NCBI RefSeq assembly: GCF_964204645.1
Contig: NC_134028.1
Location: 8,535,001 to 8,599,000, forward strand
Length of the DNA: 64,000 nucleotides
Direction of reading: 5' to 3'
Source of the DNA: Tubulanus polymorphus
Taxonomy: Eukaryota > Nemertea > Palaeonemertea > Tubulaniformes > Tubulanidae
In this document: piece after piece, positions 20,084 to 31,888 of the stretch
Layout: each line of letters starts with the position of its first letter
Position numbering within the stretch: position 1 is the stretch's first letter
Notes under the pieces: model-generated
Database searches by the model: none
What the model saw: only the letters and a program-made list of their open reading frames with translations
What the model was told of the DNA's origin: nothing
Position numbers and translations under genes: made by a program

Positions 20084-23000
20084 ATGGCGGAATTCTGTGA
20101 CATCCGACTCGCTCGAATTATCGTTCTTGGAATATCATTCATGTTGATCTTTACAGCATTTCTAACATGCTGTATGATTGAGGTACCTAAATTGAAATAT
20201 ATGTCCAAATGAAAGACTGAATTCTTTAGATGTGCTGGGCTTGGTTTAATTTGGTAATAGGTTAATTTCAGTAAGTTCTGGATCTAGTTCAACGTTTATG
20301 GCATTTGCCTCTGGACCACAGACTTGATTCATTTCAACAGTTGTGGGCTATTCTGATCCTTAATCAAAATCCGCAATTGGGAGCTTAATTAACGTAACTC
20401 GGGGGGGGGGGGGCATTCTTCAAAGGCGTGGGATTAGTTCCAGATCTACAGATTTGCAGGTTTGATACATAAAGTGCCCTAGTTCTAGTTGGAGACAGTT
20501 TATCTTGACTGCAGACTAAGAGAGGTTTCTTCTTCTTGGACCGGTTTTCGGGCTCATTTAGCGAGTTTGATTTGATACTTTAGTTACCCACCGGGAAGTC
20601 TGACGGTTGTGGGCTCACCGGTTCAGTGTATCACAGTTGTTGTTGAGATTGTATCACAGTTGTTGTTGAGATTAGGTTTCATTTTGTAGCAAACGGTAAT
20701 CGAAGGAGCAATAAAAGAACCAAACAGTACATTTACTGGAAATGGATATACAAGGTTTGTTTATATAGAACCAACAAAAAGACTTATCTTTTGAATTTTT
20801 CTATATAGGGAATAGTTTTCTGAAACGTGTCTTCGACATAATACGTTTCCTTTTGTATTTCAGCTTGGCAATACTTTATGCCTCGTTTGCTGTAACAAAC
20901 TGGGCGGCTCCGTCAATTATAAGTGTCTTAGGCCTCAAGATATCATTGATTGTATCCGGCGTTATTTACGCGTGGGTATTCTAGTTTGATTTAGAGGATT
21001 GAAGGGTGAAACACATTTGAAATTACTTTTATTCATTTTGCAATTCTTTCAGATTGTTCATAGCTTCATTTTTGAAACCAATGACGTGGGCACTATACAC
21101 CATGTCAGTCCTTCTTGGACCTGGCGCTGCAGGTTTGTGGACGCTTAATCTGGTGACCCTGATATACATCTGTATATTAAACCTATATAGGCTTTTTTAT
21201 AATCATTTTCAGTTTTATGGACGGCACAAGGAAGTTACTTGACAATCAATTCTGATTCTGCTACAATTCCAATAACAAGTGGCATTTTTTGGGCATTGTT
21301 CCAAACCAGGTGGGCTGTCTAAAGTTCAAACTTCTACGGTTTCGAGAGTAAAACCATTTCACAGATTGAAATATTATCATCGGATATAGCCCATACGGTT
21401 ACAAATTCATAACGGCCTTGACTCTATGGTTATGAAGAACAAATATTCATGTGACTCTCCTTCGCTATGGTCGGAGGTTGAAACTGAAGAACAGCTCGGT
21501 AAATAAAGATTTTGAATGAGTTTTCTATTTTTCCAGTATGTTGTTCGGCAACCTGTACGTCTATTTTACTTTCAAAGGCAATATAACAGTGGATGCCGAA
21601 AGTAGGACTACGTTATTTTCAGTATTTACTGCACTCTGCGTGGTGGGCGTTTTGACTTTCGCCATACTATTTAGTTTGAAAGATAGAAAACAGAACGTCA
21701 AATCTGCACAATCGGAAGACCCAATCAATTCAGTGTATGATGTCCTTTAATGTATGATTAATTTAAAAAAGAAAATAGGTTTTTGATAAATGATATTCTA
21801 TGTTCGTTCCACAGCGAGCAAGACGACCGCAGTCCAGGGCCAGTACAAGCCTTCAGTGAGTTCACATCATTTATTCCCTCTCGAATGCTGCCAACGGCAT
21901 CAATTATTTACTTTCTCTTATTTGTTTATTTACAGAAAAATCATTTCAGTTATTCCTAACAGGCCGTATGTTGCTGCTTAGTATTACATTTGGATTTACA
22001 GGTATGAATGTAGGCTACTAATAAGCATTTATATTCAATCGTATTTTCTAACGAGAATGAAAGAAGATTTTCGAGATAACTGTCCCCCAGAACTATCAGC
22101 AATTCTTGATTTTCTATTTCGATATTTCAGGCCTTACGGTCACATTCTTCAGTGGTGTTTATGGAACATGCGTCGGTCATTCGAAACGGTTTGGTACCGA
22201 TGCTAAAGGCCTGATTGGAATTTGTGGAATATTCATTGGAATCGGTGAAATCCTTGGTACACGTATATTTATATTTTACCTTTTTTAAGCTTTTATTGAC
22301 AGTCAATAAACTTTTCACGAATAACATATACATATTCATAGATTTATAAAGATGGTAGCATCATTTCACAGACCTGTCTTCTAAATCTGCCTTGGAAGAA
22401 TCGAAGCAAGCGGCATATGATATTCTATTATTACTTAGTATCTTAGTACTTACTGTATCAATGACAACTAGTTGGTCCGTTACCATATGTTTGGGCTAGA
22501 ATACATAGAGAATGGTAACGCCTCTGTAACTATGGGCAACGGGGCCGGGGCCACTTTTATGTATCGGGACAATAAATTCATGGCTCCACGATTCTGGATA
22601 ATATCCGCTTTTTAATGTCATTTTAAAAAAGAATGGTTGTAAGTTTAATAGTTGAATTGTGATAAGCCGTAATGTCAACTGCAGTTACAAAAACCTCACT
22701 CTATTTCCATCTCGAGCTAATCACCGGTATCCGATTAATGAACATAGATAAATATTATCAAATATCGGTAATCATAATGCAAATAATCTTCAACGCTTTT
22801 GAAATGAATATTTTTTCTATCTGTAATCACCAGGCGGTGCTCTATTTGGTTTATGCGGTAAATGGATGAGACGATCTGGTAGAGATCCGATCATACTGTT
22901 TGGATTTCTCGTAAATATAACAACGTATTATCTGATATTTTTGAATCTTCCACAAATGTCTCCCATCGAAGATACCCACGGTGCTGTGTACGTGGATTTC

Positions 23001-24782
23001 GGGTAAGTACATGCTTATTAATACTAAAATTTTGATAAAGCACTACTAATGCCAAGAACATTTTATATACCGGTACACATGAATTGTTGTGTCCCACCGA
23101 TTGTTGATTCAAATATGTGTCTCCAAACCGTTGACAAAAAGGGCAGCGCGAGTATCGTTACTGTCTTGTCGATTGCATGACAATCTTTATCAAATCTTGA
23201 AACGTAATTTATTTTCAGATACTATTCAAAGCATTTGGCGATAATCTGCGGATTTCTAGTGGGTTTGGGTGACAGTAGTTTTAATACGCAGGTAGGCTTC
23301 TAAAACAAATAAATCCTGACGATCTGATTCGTGATGCTTGAATGAAATTGCATTCGCTTTTAACTTGTATAACTTTTTAATGATATCTTTTTTAGACCTA
23401 TCTATATATTCTTATTGCATCGTAATGTAAAGTGCAATGATTATATTTATATACCGGGTTATAGATTATCATTACGAACTGTTATCAGTTATTGATATCA
23501 ATCATCCTAAAATACGAAATCTACATCATCATAGAAGAAATAGAAGGGAATTACGTAATTACCCAATATGATATAACCATCGATTTAACCAGAACATCTT
23601 TGATTTTGTATTTTCTCAGGTTTATTCCATTCTCGGGTCACTATATCCTGATGACAGTGCTCCTGCATTTGCACTGTATAAATTTGTCCAGGTAACGTTC
23701 ACCCTTTCCTAAGTAGAAAATTTCCTTGTTTTAACCTCGGTCTCGGTCAAGGAAATTAACAAAATATTTTTCATCTCAAATCAAATTCCTGCAATAAATC
23801 CCAACGTTTTCCTTATTTTCTGATCACCGAAACCGGTGTGTTTTCCGACTTGAGTTAATAACTGCAGAAGTTATGCACATGATGTCATATTGACCTTCAC
23901 GTGTAAGCGGTAGACTGAAATATTAAAAGTTAGGAGTAGATGGGCAATATGAAGCTTGAACAAAGCATTTTTCGTTCGTATATAGTTGTTTAGACATTTC
24001 TTTCTTGTCTAGTCTTTGTTCGCTGCCGTCGGATTTTTCTACAGCACAGTCCTAGAACTTCAATTCCAGCTGTTGATTTTGGTCATAGGAACGACTACAG
24101 CAACTCTGTCATTCATCGCGGTCGAGTGGTCAACGATAAAGAAAATTAGCGGTGAGTTTGAATAAAAGGGATTGTCGAAGAAAATGAATTTGTAAAAACA
24201 AGCCTTTGTATTGACATTGCTTTATAAATGGTTGTATGAACATTCATACATCTTTGTTCCCTTCAAACTGCGTGATAGAACATTTGTATTAAAACGTATT
24301 CAACTGAATCCGTCGAAAGAACGTGTGGAATTGTGTGCGAATAAGATATACATATTCATAGAATTATAAAGATGGTAGCATCATTTCACAGACCTGTCTT
24401 CTAAATCTGCCTTGGAAGAATCGAAGCAAGCGGCATATGATTTTCTATTAATACTTAGTAAACTGTATCAATGACAACTAGTTGGTCCGTTACCATATGT
24501 TTGGGCTAGAATACATAAAGAATGGTGAAAATAAAAATATTGAATAATTGAGTAATCAACAAAAAATGAATCTGATGAATATAGAAACATAATATTTGGT
24601 TGCGCATCCAATGCTTTGATTGCAATACGCACGTGGTTTAATGGTAATTGGAAAAAGCCACACCTTCTTTTACGTGAACTTCAAACCTTAACCGTTATTT
24701 TGCAGATAAGCCATCGAACGAAATGCAGTTCGCTGCCGTCAGTGTGACCAAAGGACAAGAAACCGAACAAACCAAGATGTGA
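20084..24782 (+). CDS. MFSD11-like: MFSD11/UNC-93-like transporter, copy C (complete, 14 exons, 469 aa)
   Basis: Exons: 20084-20182, 20690-20754, 20864-20971, 21053-21132, 21213-21309, 21537-21734, 21815-21855, 21936-22001, 22131-22256, 22834-23002, 23219-23291, 23620-23691, 24013-24151, 24706-24782. Every exon has the same length as in copy B and all splice sites are consensus. The protein keeps the family landmarks: LFGNLYVYFTFKGNITVDAE, FSGVYGTCVGHSKRFGTDA, GIGEILG, GLGDSSFNTQ and a terminal tail ending ETEQTKM. Differences from B include FTAFLTCC instead of FTAFQTCC in helix 1, RRSGRDP instead of KRFGRDP in the exon 10 loop, and FIAVEW instead of FFVVEW near the end. Intron 9 carries a reverse-transcriptase fragment and a 200-bp repeat, also present in intron 13. 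It should be a 12-span membrane protein of unknown substrate. B is its closest relative in the window. Confidence 0.9.
22318..22516 (+). repeat. Direct repeat R1, copy 1 (intron 9 of C)
   Basis: A roughly 195-bp block with ATATACATATTCATAGA, GATGGTAGCATCATTTCAC and GTTGGTCCGTTACCATATG is repeated nearly identically at 24338-24526 in intron 13 of the same gene. Copy B has neither block at the matching places. Confidence 0.85.
22500..22650 (-). mobile_element. Reverse-transcriptase fragment of a LINE (intron 9 of C)
   Basis: On the minus strand the frame reads LKSGYYPESW, then IVPIHKSG, then YRGVTI, the conserved spacing just before the RT palm in L2/CR1-type LINEs. Only about 50 residues survive. 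It abuts the right end of repeat R1. Confidence 0.75.
24338..24526 (+). repeat. Direct repeat R1, copy 2 (intron 13 of C)
   Basis: This is the second copy of the block at 22318-22516, about 10 bp shorter through one internal gap. It sits between intron-13 sequences that are adjacent in copy B, so it is an insertion. Ends share CGAATAA on the left and AGAATGGT on the right; no inverted ends or tail are visible. Confidence 0.85.
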
Positions 24783-25028
24783 TGAAAAATCCACATGCTT
24801 CAAGTTAAATTGCAGAGTTTAATGCTTATAACACAAAAGATTTCTAGGTAATCTTTTCGACGCGAAGTTCTATTTTAGAAGATATTTTTGTTAGGTCGTG
24901 TCTGCCATCAATTAACTTGCTTATTTTGAAAAAAAACTACAAACATATAATTTATTACTCTTCTACCATTTCCATGGCATGTGGAGGGAAAATGTTGTAT
25001 TATACAAATATTTACATTATCTAGAAAA

Positions 25029-25034
25029 AATAAA
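25029..25034 (+). terminator. Possible polyadenylation signal of copy C
   Basis: AATAAA occurs about 250 bp after the copy C stop codon. There is no transcript evidence. Confidence 0.3.
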
Positions 25035-25334
25035 CAACTTTTTGAAAACAAAACGAGGTTATTGATGATTTGTACAAATACATGATTTTAAATCTTTATT
25101 CCGCTTTTCATTATGAATGATTGTGTTATACCTTCCAACTACTGGTTCTTTATATTGTGGTGTTTTTTTCAAAATAAACAACATAAAGTATTTCCTTAAT
25201 TTTCATATTTTCGATCGTTTACTCTTCATGATGATTATGGCTCATTCATTCTTTACATTTCCCTCAATAACCGGAAGAACTATCGCTAGAGGTACTTATC
25301 CTATTCGTCGATGACTTTGCAAAACCATTGATAT

Positions 25335-25440
25335 GTTTATTGAAACTAGGACTATGTTATTTTCAGTATTCACAGTACTCAGCGATGCGGGCGTTTTGAT
25401 TTTCACCATATCATTTTGTATTGCTTGAAAGATAGAAAAA
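25335..25440 (+). pseudogene. Isolated exon-6 fragment of an MFSD11-like gene
   Basis: ACTAGGACTATGTTATTTTC and the following 80 bases match exon 6 of copies B-E, encoding ETRTMLFSVFT and a diverged GVLIFTISF, then run into a stop. No other exon of this copy is present nearby. It lies between the convergent copies C (+) and D (-), the point where the orientation of the cluster flips, and probably marks a rearrangement breakpoint. Confidence 0.75.
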
Positions 25441-25484
25441 AGTTGCAGTATATATCATTTTAGAAATATACGTTGATACCTTGA

Positions 25485-25805
25485 TTGAAATTGAATATCA
25501 GGAAGACGGTTAGTGCGACCATCTACACCGACTACATCAGCAGAAGTCACCGGTCTGTACGAGAACACTCCAGATGTTACGAAGACCCGCCAGGTCGAAC
25601 CCCGCAATACCAAGGAACTTTCTTCGTCAGAACTGCCATAGATAGGAACCTCTTGGGGGAACGGAAGACATCATCATATCTGGATCCCTCGAAGATTTTA
25701 ACCAACAACTTCTCCACTAAAGGGCTGACCATAAAAGACGTCTGTACAAAATTGCAAAACTATCTATATTTTTCAAATTACTTATATTACAAAATCTATA
25801 AATAA
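25485..25805 (+). other. Unassigned open frame, possible LINE 3' remnant
   Basis: A 106-codon frame has QGTFFVRTAIDRNLL, which resembles the FFVRT-DWN segment near the end of LINE reverse-transcriptase proteins. The rest is unrecognised. The first part is more GC-rich than its surroundings. It is given as a low-confidence retroelement remnant. Confidence 0.25.
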
Positions 25806-25866
25806 GTCTCATACTAAAAACTTAAAACACTGCAATCATGAACTGAAGCTTGTGACGGGGGAGTCT

Positions 25867-28800
25867 TCACACCTCCGTTTGTTCGGTTGCTTGTCCAATA
25901 TCGACAGCAGACATTAGCATTTCACTCTGCGGCGGCTTATCTGCAATTTTTCAAAAACTGATTTTTTATCTAGGATGTAAATTTACCATTTCAGTTACAG
26001 CTACAAATTCAAGTAGAACAAGGTGCTGCTTTTTCCGAACTCAGGTTTATTCCAATTGAAGCTTTGGATGCACAACCGATTAACTATCATTTGCCATCTA
26101 TTATCATTGATAATATTACTCATTATTGTCATTTAACATAATGAGTTTACAAAAACATAAACATTTCACACGTACGTATACTTGCGCGTCATTACGGTGG
26201 CATACTTATATACAACTGTTTTAATGCGCAGTTTGAACGAATTACTTGACGGGATGTACGAATATACCTCGAATTGATTAGAAAAATGAATATAAAGACT
26301 ACGATGTTAACAATTTCATTTTTTTTGACAATTCCATTTTTCATACTCACTGCGAATAGTCTTGATAGTTGACCATTCGACCGCAAAAAATGACAGAGTT
26401 GCTGAAGTTGTTCCTATGACCAAAATCAACAGCTGGAATTGAAGCTCTAGGACTGTACTGTAGAAAAATCCAACGGCAGCGAACAAAGACTAGACAAAAA
26501 GAAATGTCTAAGACGGCTATAGATGACATTCGTATTGTTTACGTGCTACAAATATTGCCCATCTTCTGTTTATCTTTTTATATTTCAGTTTATCGCTTGA
26601 ACTTGAAAAGACCTTTGGAAGTTAGAAAACAACATCCCTATCATGAGAACGAAGCCAATTCCAAAAAAATTCAAAATTACATATTATTCGACTTATGTTA
26701 CATTATAATACCATAATATTATCTGTAATTGTCTAATGTAATATTATCGTAAATAAAGAATGATAATAATAAAGAACATGTATTACGAGTTCCCCCAAAT
26801 AAACCAAAATTTGTCTCCTAGGCCTTCGAGAATATGCATGTGTAAATATTTGTCCATTGTTTAATTTCTTATTTGTTGTGTTTATTCATATTTTATAACC
26901 GCTGTTTATTATAGTTTTTATGAATTTTGTATTTTATCCTATTTCTCGTCTTCATTGTTAATAACCTGATTCGTATGTTGCGGCGATCAGAAAATAACGA
27001 AAACGTTAAAAGATATTCGGGTATTTCTATTGCAGTCAGAAAATTTTGTTAATTTTGATGAATTGGAAACTGGGTCGAAAGAAATAAGTGAATGTTTGGG
27101 TAGGGCGAACGTTACCTGAACGAATTTGAGAAGTGCAAATGCTGGAGCACTGTCATCAGGATATAATGACCCGAGAATGGAATAAACCTGAAAAAAATAC
27201 CAAATCAAGTGATTAGAATGCGTTTATGTTACGGTTAATTTCATTAAATGTTGCTTAATATTCTAATTTGTCGTTTTCGATAAGACCCCCGCCCCGCGTA
27301 AGTGCTCGATGTAATCTTGATACTGTCTTGATATACCTGCGTATTAAAACTACTGTCGCCCAAACCCGCTAGAAATCCGCAGATTACCGCCAGATACTTT
27401 GAATAGTATCTGAAAAATAAAATCCGTTTCAACCTTTGATAAAGATTGTTCCTCCAATTATAGAATCTACAAGACAGTAACGACACTCGCGCTGTCCTTT
27501 TCCGTCAACGGTTTGGAAATGCATTTTTCAATGTATGTACATAAACATATGAAATATAGATGATAAAACGTTTAAGAGAGTGCTTGAGAAATTGAATACT
27601 CACCCGAAATGCACATAAACGGCACCGTGTGTCTCCTCGATGGGAGACATTTGTGGAAGATTCAAAAATATCAGATAATACGTTGTTATATTTACGAGAA
27701 ATCCAAACAGTATGATCGGATCTCTGCCAAATCGTCTCATCCATTTACCGCATAAACCAAATAGAGCACCACCTGGCGATTACAGGTAGAAAAATGTTCA
27801 TTTCAAAAGCGTTGAAGATGATTTACATCATGATTACCGATAATTTCACCAGCTCGAATGAATACTCATTTTCATTTAATTGGATACCGGTGATTAGTTT
27901 GATAAATACCAAGAATTTCACCAACTCCGATGAACATTCCACAAATTCCGATCAGACCTTTAGCATCGGCTTCAAAATGCTGCGAATGGCCGACACTTGT
28001 ACCGTAAACACCACCCAAGAATGTGACTGTAAGACCTGGAGTATCGAAACAGGAAATCAAGAATGGTTGATCGTTCTGTAAGAGGGACAGTTCTGATGGA
28101 GGATACGATTCCGAAAATGTTCGTTTGTTCTCATTAGAAAATGAGATTCATGTCGCTATAGCTTTTTGTAGATTTTTTTCGGTTACCTGAACTTTCTACA
28201 TATGTAATATAACAACATACTTTGCTATCCGATGTTGTATGCTGTATGCTCTATATTAGACATCTCCGAAAGAAAATGAATATAAATGCTAGTACATAAG
28301 TACATTCATACCTGTAAATCCAAATGTAATACTAAGCAGCATCATGCGTCCTGTGAGGAATAACTGAAATGATCTTTCTGTAATAGACGAATAAGAAAAA
28401 GCAAGAAACAAATGCATTTCGCCGGCATTCTAAAGTGAATGAATGATTTGAACTCACTGAGGGCTTGTAGTGGGCCTGGACTGCGGTCGTCTTGCTCGCT
28501 GTGGAACGAAAAAGCACCTTATTTATCGAAAATCTATCGTCTTTTTAAAAAGAATTATACATTGTAGGAAGTCATACACTGAATTGATTTGGTCTTTGGA
28601 TTGAGCAGATTCAACTTTCTCTTTCCGATCCTTCAAACAAAACAATATCGTGATAGTCAAAACGCCCGCCACGCACAGTGCTGTAAATACTGAAAATAAC
28701 GTAGTCCTAGATTCGGCATCTACCGTTATGTTGCCTTTGAAAGTAAAATAGACGTAAAGGTTTCCAAATAACATGCTGAAAAAGAGAGAGAACGTAATGC

Positions 28801-30146
28801 AATTCTTTATTTTCACCGAACGATGGTTTGCTCTTCATAGCCATCGAACAGAGTCAATGCAGTTACGAATTTGTAACCATAAAGGTTGTACTAAAAATTC
28901 ATGGTTCTAGTATCAATGAATTTCTGGTTATCTTGTCTGGTTACGCTCTCGAAACCGAATTCTTAGAAGTTCCAATATCACAGCACCCACCTTGTCTGGA
29001 ACAATGCCCAGAAAATACCACTTGTTATCGGTATTGTAGCTGAATCAGAATTTATTGTCAAGTAACTTCCTTGTGCCGTCCATAAAACTGAAATAAGAAA
29101 ATATATAGTTTCTAACCGACCACGTGTTATTCTTATTCATCTATGCATCTAGTCATGAAAAGCTTATTTGGGTCTAATTTACAAATAATATCGGCCAACA
29201 AATTAAGCGGTGATCGGTATATTTTCAAGGTCTTTTTTAATAAAGGAAATGAATGACATATTAGTAAGCAGACCTAAATTAGCCTATCATATGACTTGGC
29301 CCATGTATAAACGAGTATATATGCGACAGATGGTTATCAGGGTCACCTGATTAAGCATGGTCATATAAACAAACCTGCAGCGCTAGATCCAAGAAGGACT
29401 GACATTGTGTATAATGCCCAGGTCATTGGTTTCAAAAATGAAGCTATGAACAAGCTGAAAGTATTGCGAAATAAAGAACGGTAATTTCAAATGTGCTTCA
29501 CAATAACAAGCTTTTTAATTAATCAAATTAGAATACCCACGCGTAAATAACGCCAGATACGATCAATGATATTTTAAGGCCTAAGACACTTATAATTGAC
29601 GGAGCCACCCAGTTCGTTACAGCAAACGCGATATAGAGTATTGCCAAGCTGAAATACAAAATGAAACGTCAAACAAGGTTCAGAAAACTATTCTCATTAT
29701 TATAGCAATTTAAAAGACAAGTCTCTTGTTGGTTTGATATGAACAAACCTTGTATATCCATTTCCAGTGAATGTACTGTTTGGTTCGTTTATTGCACCTT
29801 CGATAACCGTTTGCTGCAAAATGAAACCTAATCTAAACCCACAGCTGAGATAGAATGAAGACTATCGGTGAGCTCACAACCGTCAAACTACCTGGTGGGC
29901 AAATAAAACTCGCCATATGACGAATAAGACTCCGAAAAAAACCACAAAAGTAGATACCCCAGAGATCCAGAACTTATTGAAATAGTTACACCAAGCCCTC
30001 GCATCTAGAAAGTTCATTTTTACTTGTATAAATTTCGATTTAAATACCTCGATCATACAACATGTTTGAAATGCAGTAAACATCAGCATAAATGATATTC
30101 CAAGTACGATTATTCGAGCGAGTCGGATATCGCAGAATTCCGCCAT
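25867..30146 (-). CDS. MFSD11-like: MFSD11/UNC-93-like transporter, copy D (complete, 14 exons, 468 aa)
   Basis: Exons in order of transcription: 30048-30146, 29749-29813, 29541-29648, 29375-29454, 28991-29087, 28578-28775, 28458-28498, 28312-28377, 27910-28035, 27604-27772, 27337-27409, 27116-27187, 26351-26489, 25867-25940. Exons 1-13 match B and C in length; exon 14 is 74 nt, one codon shorter. Landmarks are FTAFQTCCMIE, FGNLYVYFTFKGNITVDAES, a variant FLGGVYGTSVGHSQHFEADA (copies B and C have FFSGVYG and SKRFGTDA), and GLGDSSFNTQ. The tail ends GQATEQTEV, shared with E and F rather than the QTKM of B and C, so D-F form a sub-branch. The reading frame is intact throughout. It is divergently transcribed from E, 1742 bp between start codons, and a small fold-back element lies about 65 bp upstream of its ATG. 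Confidence 0.9.
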
Positions 30147-30209
30147 GATTCTATACTTGCGTATATTTATGTCACTAATCGCGCTATGCCAGGAAGATTG
30201 TCAGTTTTA

Positions 30210-30378
30210 TATGGTGGCTGATTGGGGCCATAGCGTAAAATTCCTGGTATGCCAGAACGCTAGAACGCCAAAAAAAGGAACAAAACGTTCAATTTTCTTT
30301 AAAAATCCGTTTTGGCGGGCCATTTCCACTCATTTGCATACCAGGAATTTTTCGCTATGGCCCTTATCAGCCACCATA
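30210..30378. mobile_element. Miniature fold-back element FB (168 bp) upstream of copy D
   Basis: Both ends carry the 40-bp inverted terminal word ATGGTGGCTGAT, GGGGCCATAGCGTAAAATTC and CTGGTATG. Inside are CCAGAACGC repeats and TTTTGGCGGGCC, the same ingredients as the 1.45-kb element at 37571-39023. It is flanked by AGTTTTA (30203-30209 and 30378-30384), a 7-bp target-site duplication; copy C has a single such word at the matching place in its 5' flank. Too short to encode anything, it is a non-autonomous MITE. Confidence 0.85.
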
Positions 30379-30390
30379 GTTTTACGATAT

Positions 30391-30450
30391 GATGCCCCTT
30401 TTTAACCTACGATCATTCGCATGAAAGTGCATTGTTCAACGAATGAAATG
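30391..30450 (-). promoter_or_regulatory. Conserved 5' block of copy D (probable promoter)
   Basis: On the minus strand TTCGTTGAACAATGCAC, CATGCGAATGA and GGTTAAAAAGGGGCATC match the block upstream of B and E. The fold-back insertion has pushed it 170 bp farther from the start codon than it would otherwise be. Confidence 0.5.
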
Positions 30451-31761
30451 TATACACGTACGCATGCGCTCGGAGTGCATTGGAGGCGGTAAATTCTAAC
30501 ATTTTCTCCATCCCCATCATTCTAACATTTTCCCTGATCTCCATCCCCTTATGGTTCCGGGATAATGCTCCTGCAGGATATGGAGCAGGATATACGATTC
30601 TGACAACGGACCTATCGCTGATCCCGTGTTACAGAATCATTGATGCAGAAAACCCGTTATCGCTACCGTACAACGTTATGAGGCATTTTGAAATTGAATC
30701 TGATTCGGTTTAGCTCGAATCCGATTCGATGTTAGGAACCAATCAGTGAATCAAATGGTTTTTCATAAATGAGTCGAATTAATTAAAGCTAGCGACTCGA
30801 AAAGAAAATGGACGTATTGGCGACAGAATTATTGACAGATGATGGTCTGCGATAGATGTCTTTAGCCCGCGGTCGAAGAGGACGCCATGTTGGATTTAGC
30901 TTACTGATGGAGTCTCAAAGCGACGTAAGAGTTATCAGCGTGGAGTTCGCTGTGGGAAAAGAGGCCATTTCTAGGCCTATAGATTTTCCAACAGACAGAG
31001 CAGAGGATTCCTGCGCCATCTACCAGAGGGGCAGAGCGCTGAGCTTCGACTAGCCCTTCCTAGCTGCTCTCTCTTGTTCAAGACCGGAAACTCAAGCTTA
31101 GCTCAAAGTTCCGGGCGCCATTCTTACCGATATGGTGTCAGCCTAGTCCGGTCTTGGGCGTGGGCCTCCCGACTTGGATCAGTCTGATTACTACAAGTTC
31201 CAGGTGTACAAGATAATTAAGCAGGAAGAAGAAGTGCGTCCACACCCAAACAGCCAATCCTCCTTGTCCACAAAAGTCCAAAGTTCATGCGACTTGGACG
31301 TCTTTTGAACAGCCCCTCTCACAAGATCCAAAAGACGTAAGCAAAAACAAACGAACAAACACATTTTTACATTCATGTGAATCCTCTCAATTTTTCTTGT
31401 GTCAGTGTTCGCATTTTGATCAGATTACCAAAGCGTTAAATTGACCTCTGATAGCCGGGCAAAATGTGGAGGTTTTCCACTTGATAAATCTTCACGGATG
31501 TAGTGGTGTACTAGGCCTGCGACAGCGGTGCGTTCAGTAATTCCACGTGCAATGTGATAATTATTACATGCGCAGCTAATAACACGGGCACTGTGAACAA
31601 AATGGCGGAATCTATCTTGTGAAAAAAAAATTCGCGCGCGCGTAGTCTATTATTAGCGCAACATGGGCTCAACCAATCGGGCGACGTGATTATCTTTGTC
31701 TGAGCTCTTACATTAGCCTTTCGATGTGGAGTACAAGTATATGCAATACATATGTATATCG
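30451..31761. other. Divergent intergenic spacer between copies D and E
   Basis: This stretch separates two divergent genes and holds no supported gene. A 65-codon frame at 30856-31053 and others are unrecognised. A run of alternating CG (about 31631-31642) and a GC-richer patch near 30850-31180 stand out from the AT-rich surroundings. A short piece (30642-30661) is shared with the B/C spacer. Any shared bidirectional regulation would act from here. Confidence 0.4.
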
Positions 31762-31830
31762 TTGTTCGTTGAGCAATGATAAATGAACGTTCATTCTAAT
31801 GACCTACGTCGGTTAAAAGGGGACACCGTA
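31762..31830 (+). promoter_or_regulatory. Conserved 5' block of copy E (probable promoter)
   Basis: GTTCGTTGAGCAATGA, GAACGTTCATTCTAATGA and GGTTAAAAGGGGACACCGTA match the block before B. It lies 60-125 bp before the ATG at 31889. Confidence 0.5.
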
Positions 31831-31888
31831 TAAAACTGACAGCTTACTTTGCATGTAGCTACTGCGACATGTATGCAGGTACAGAATT

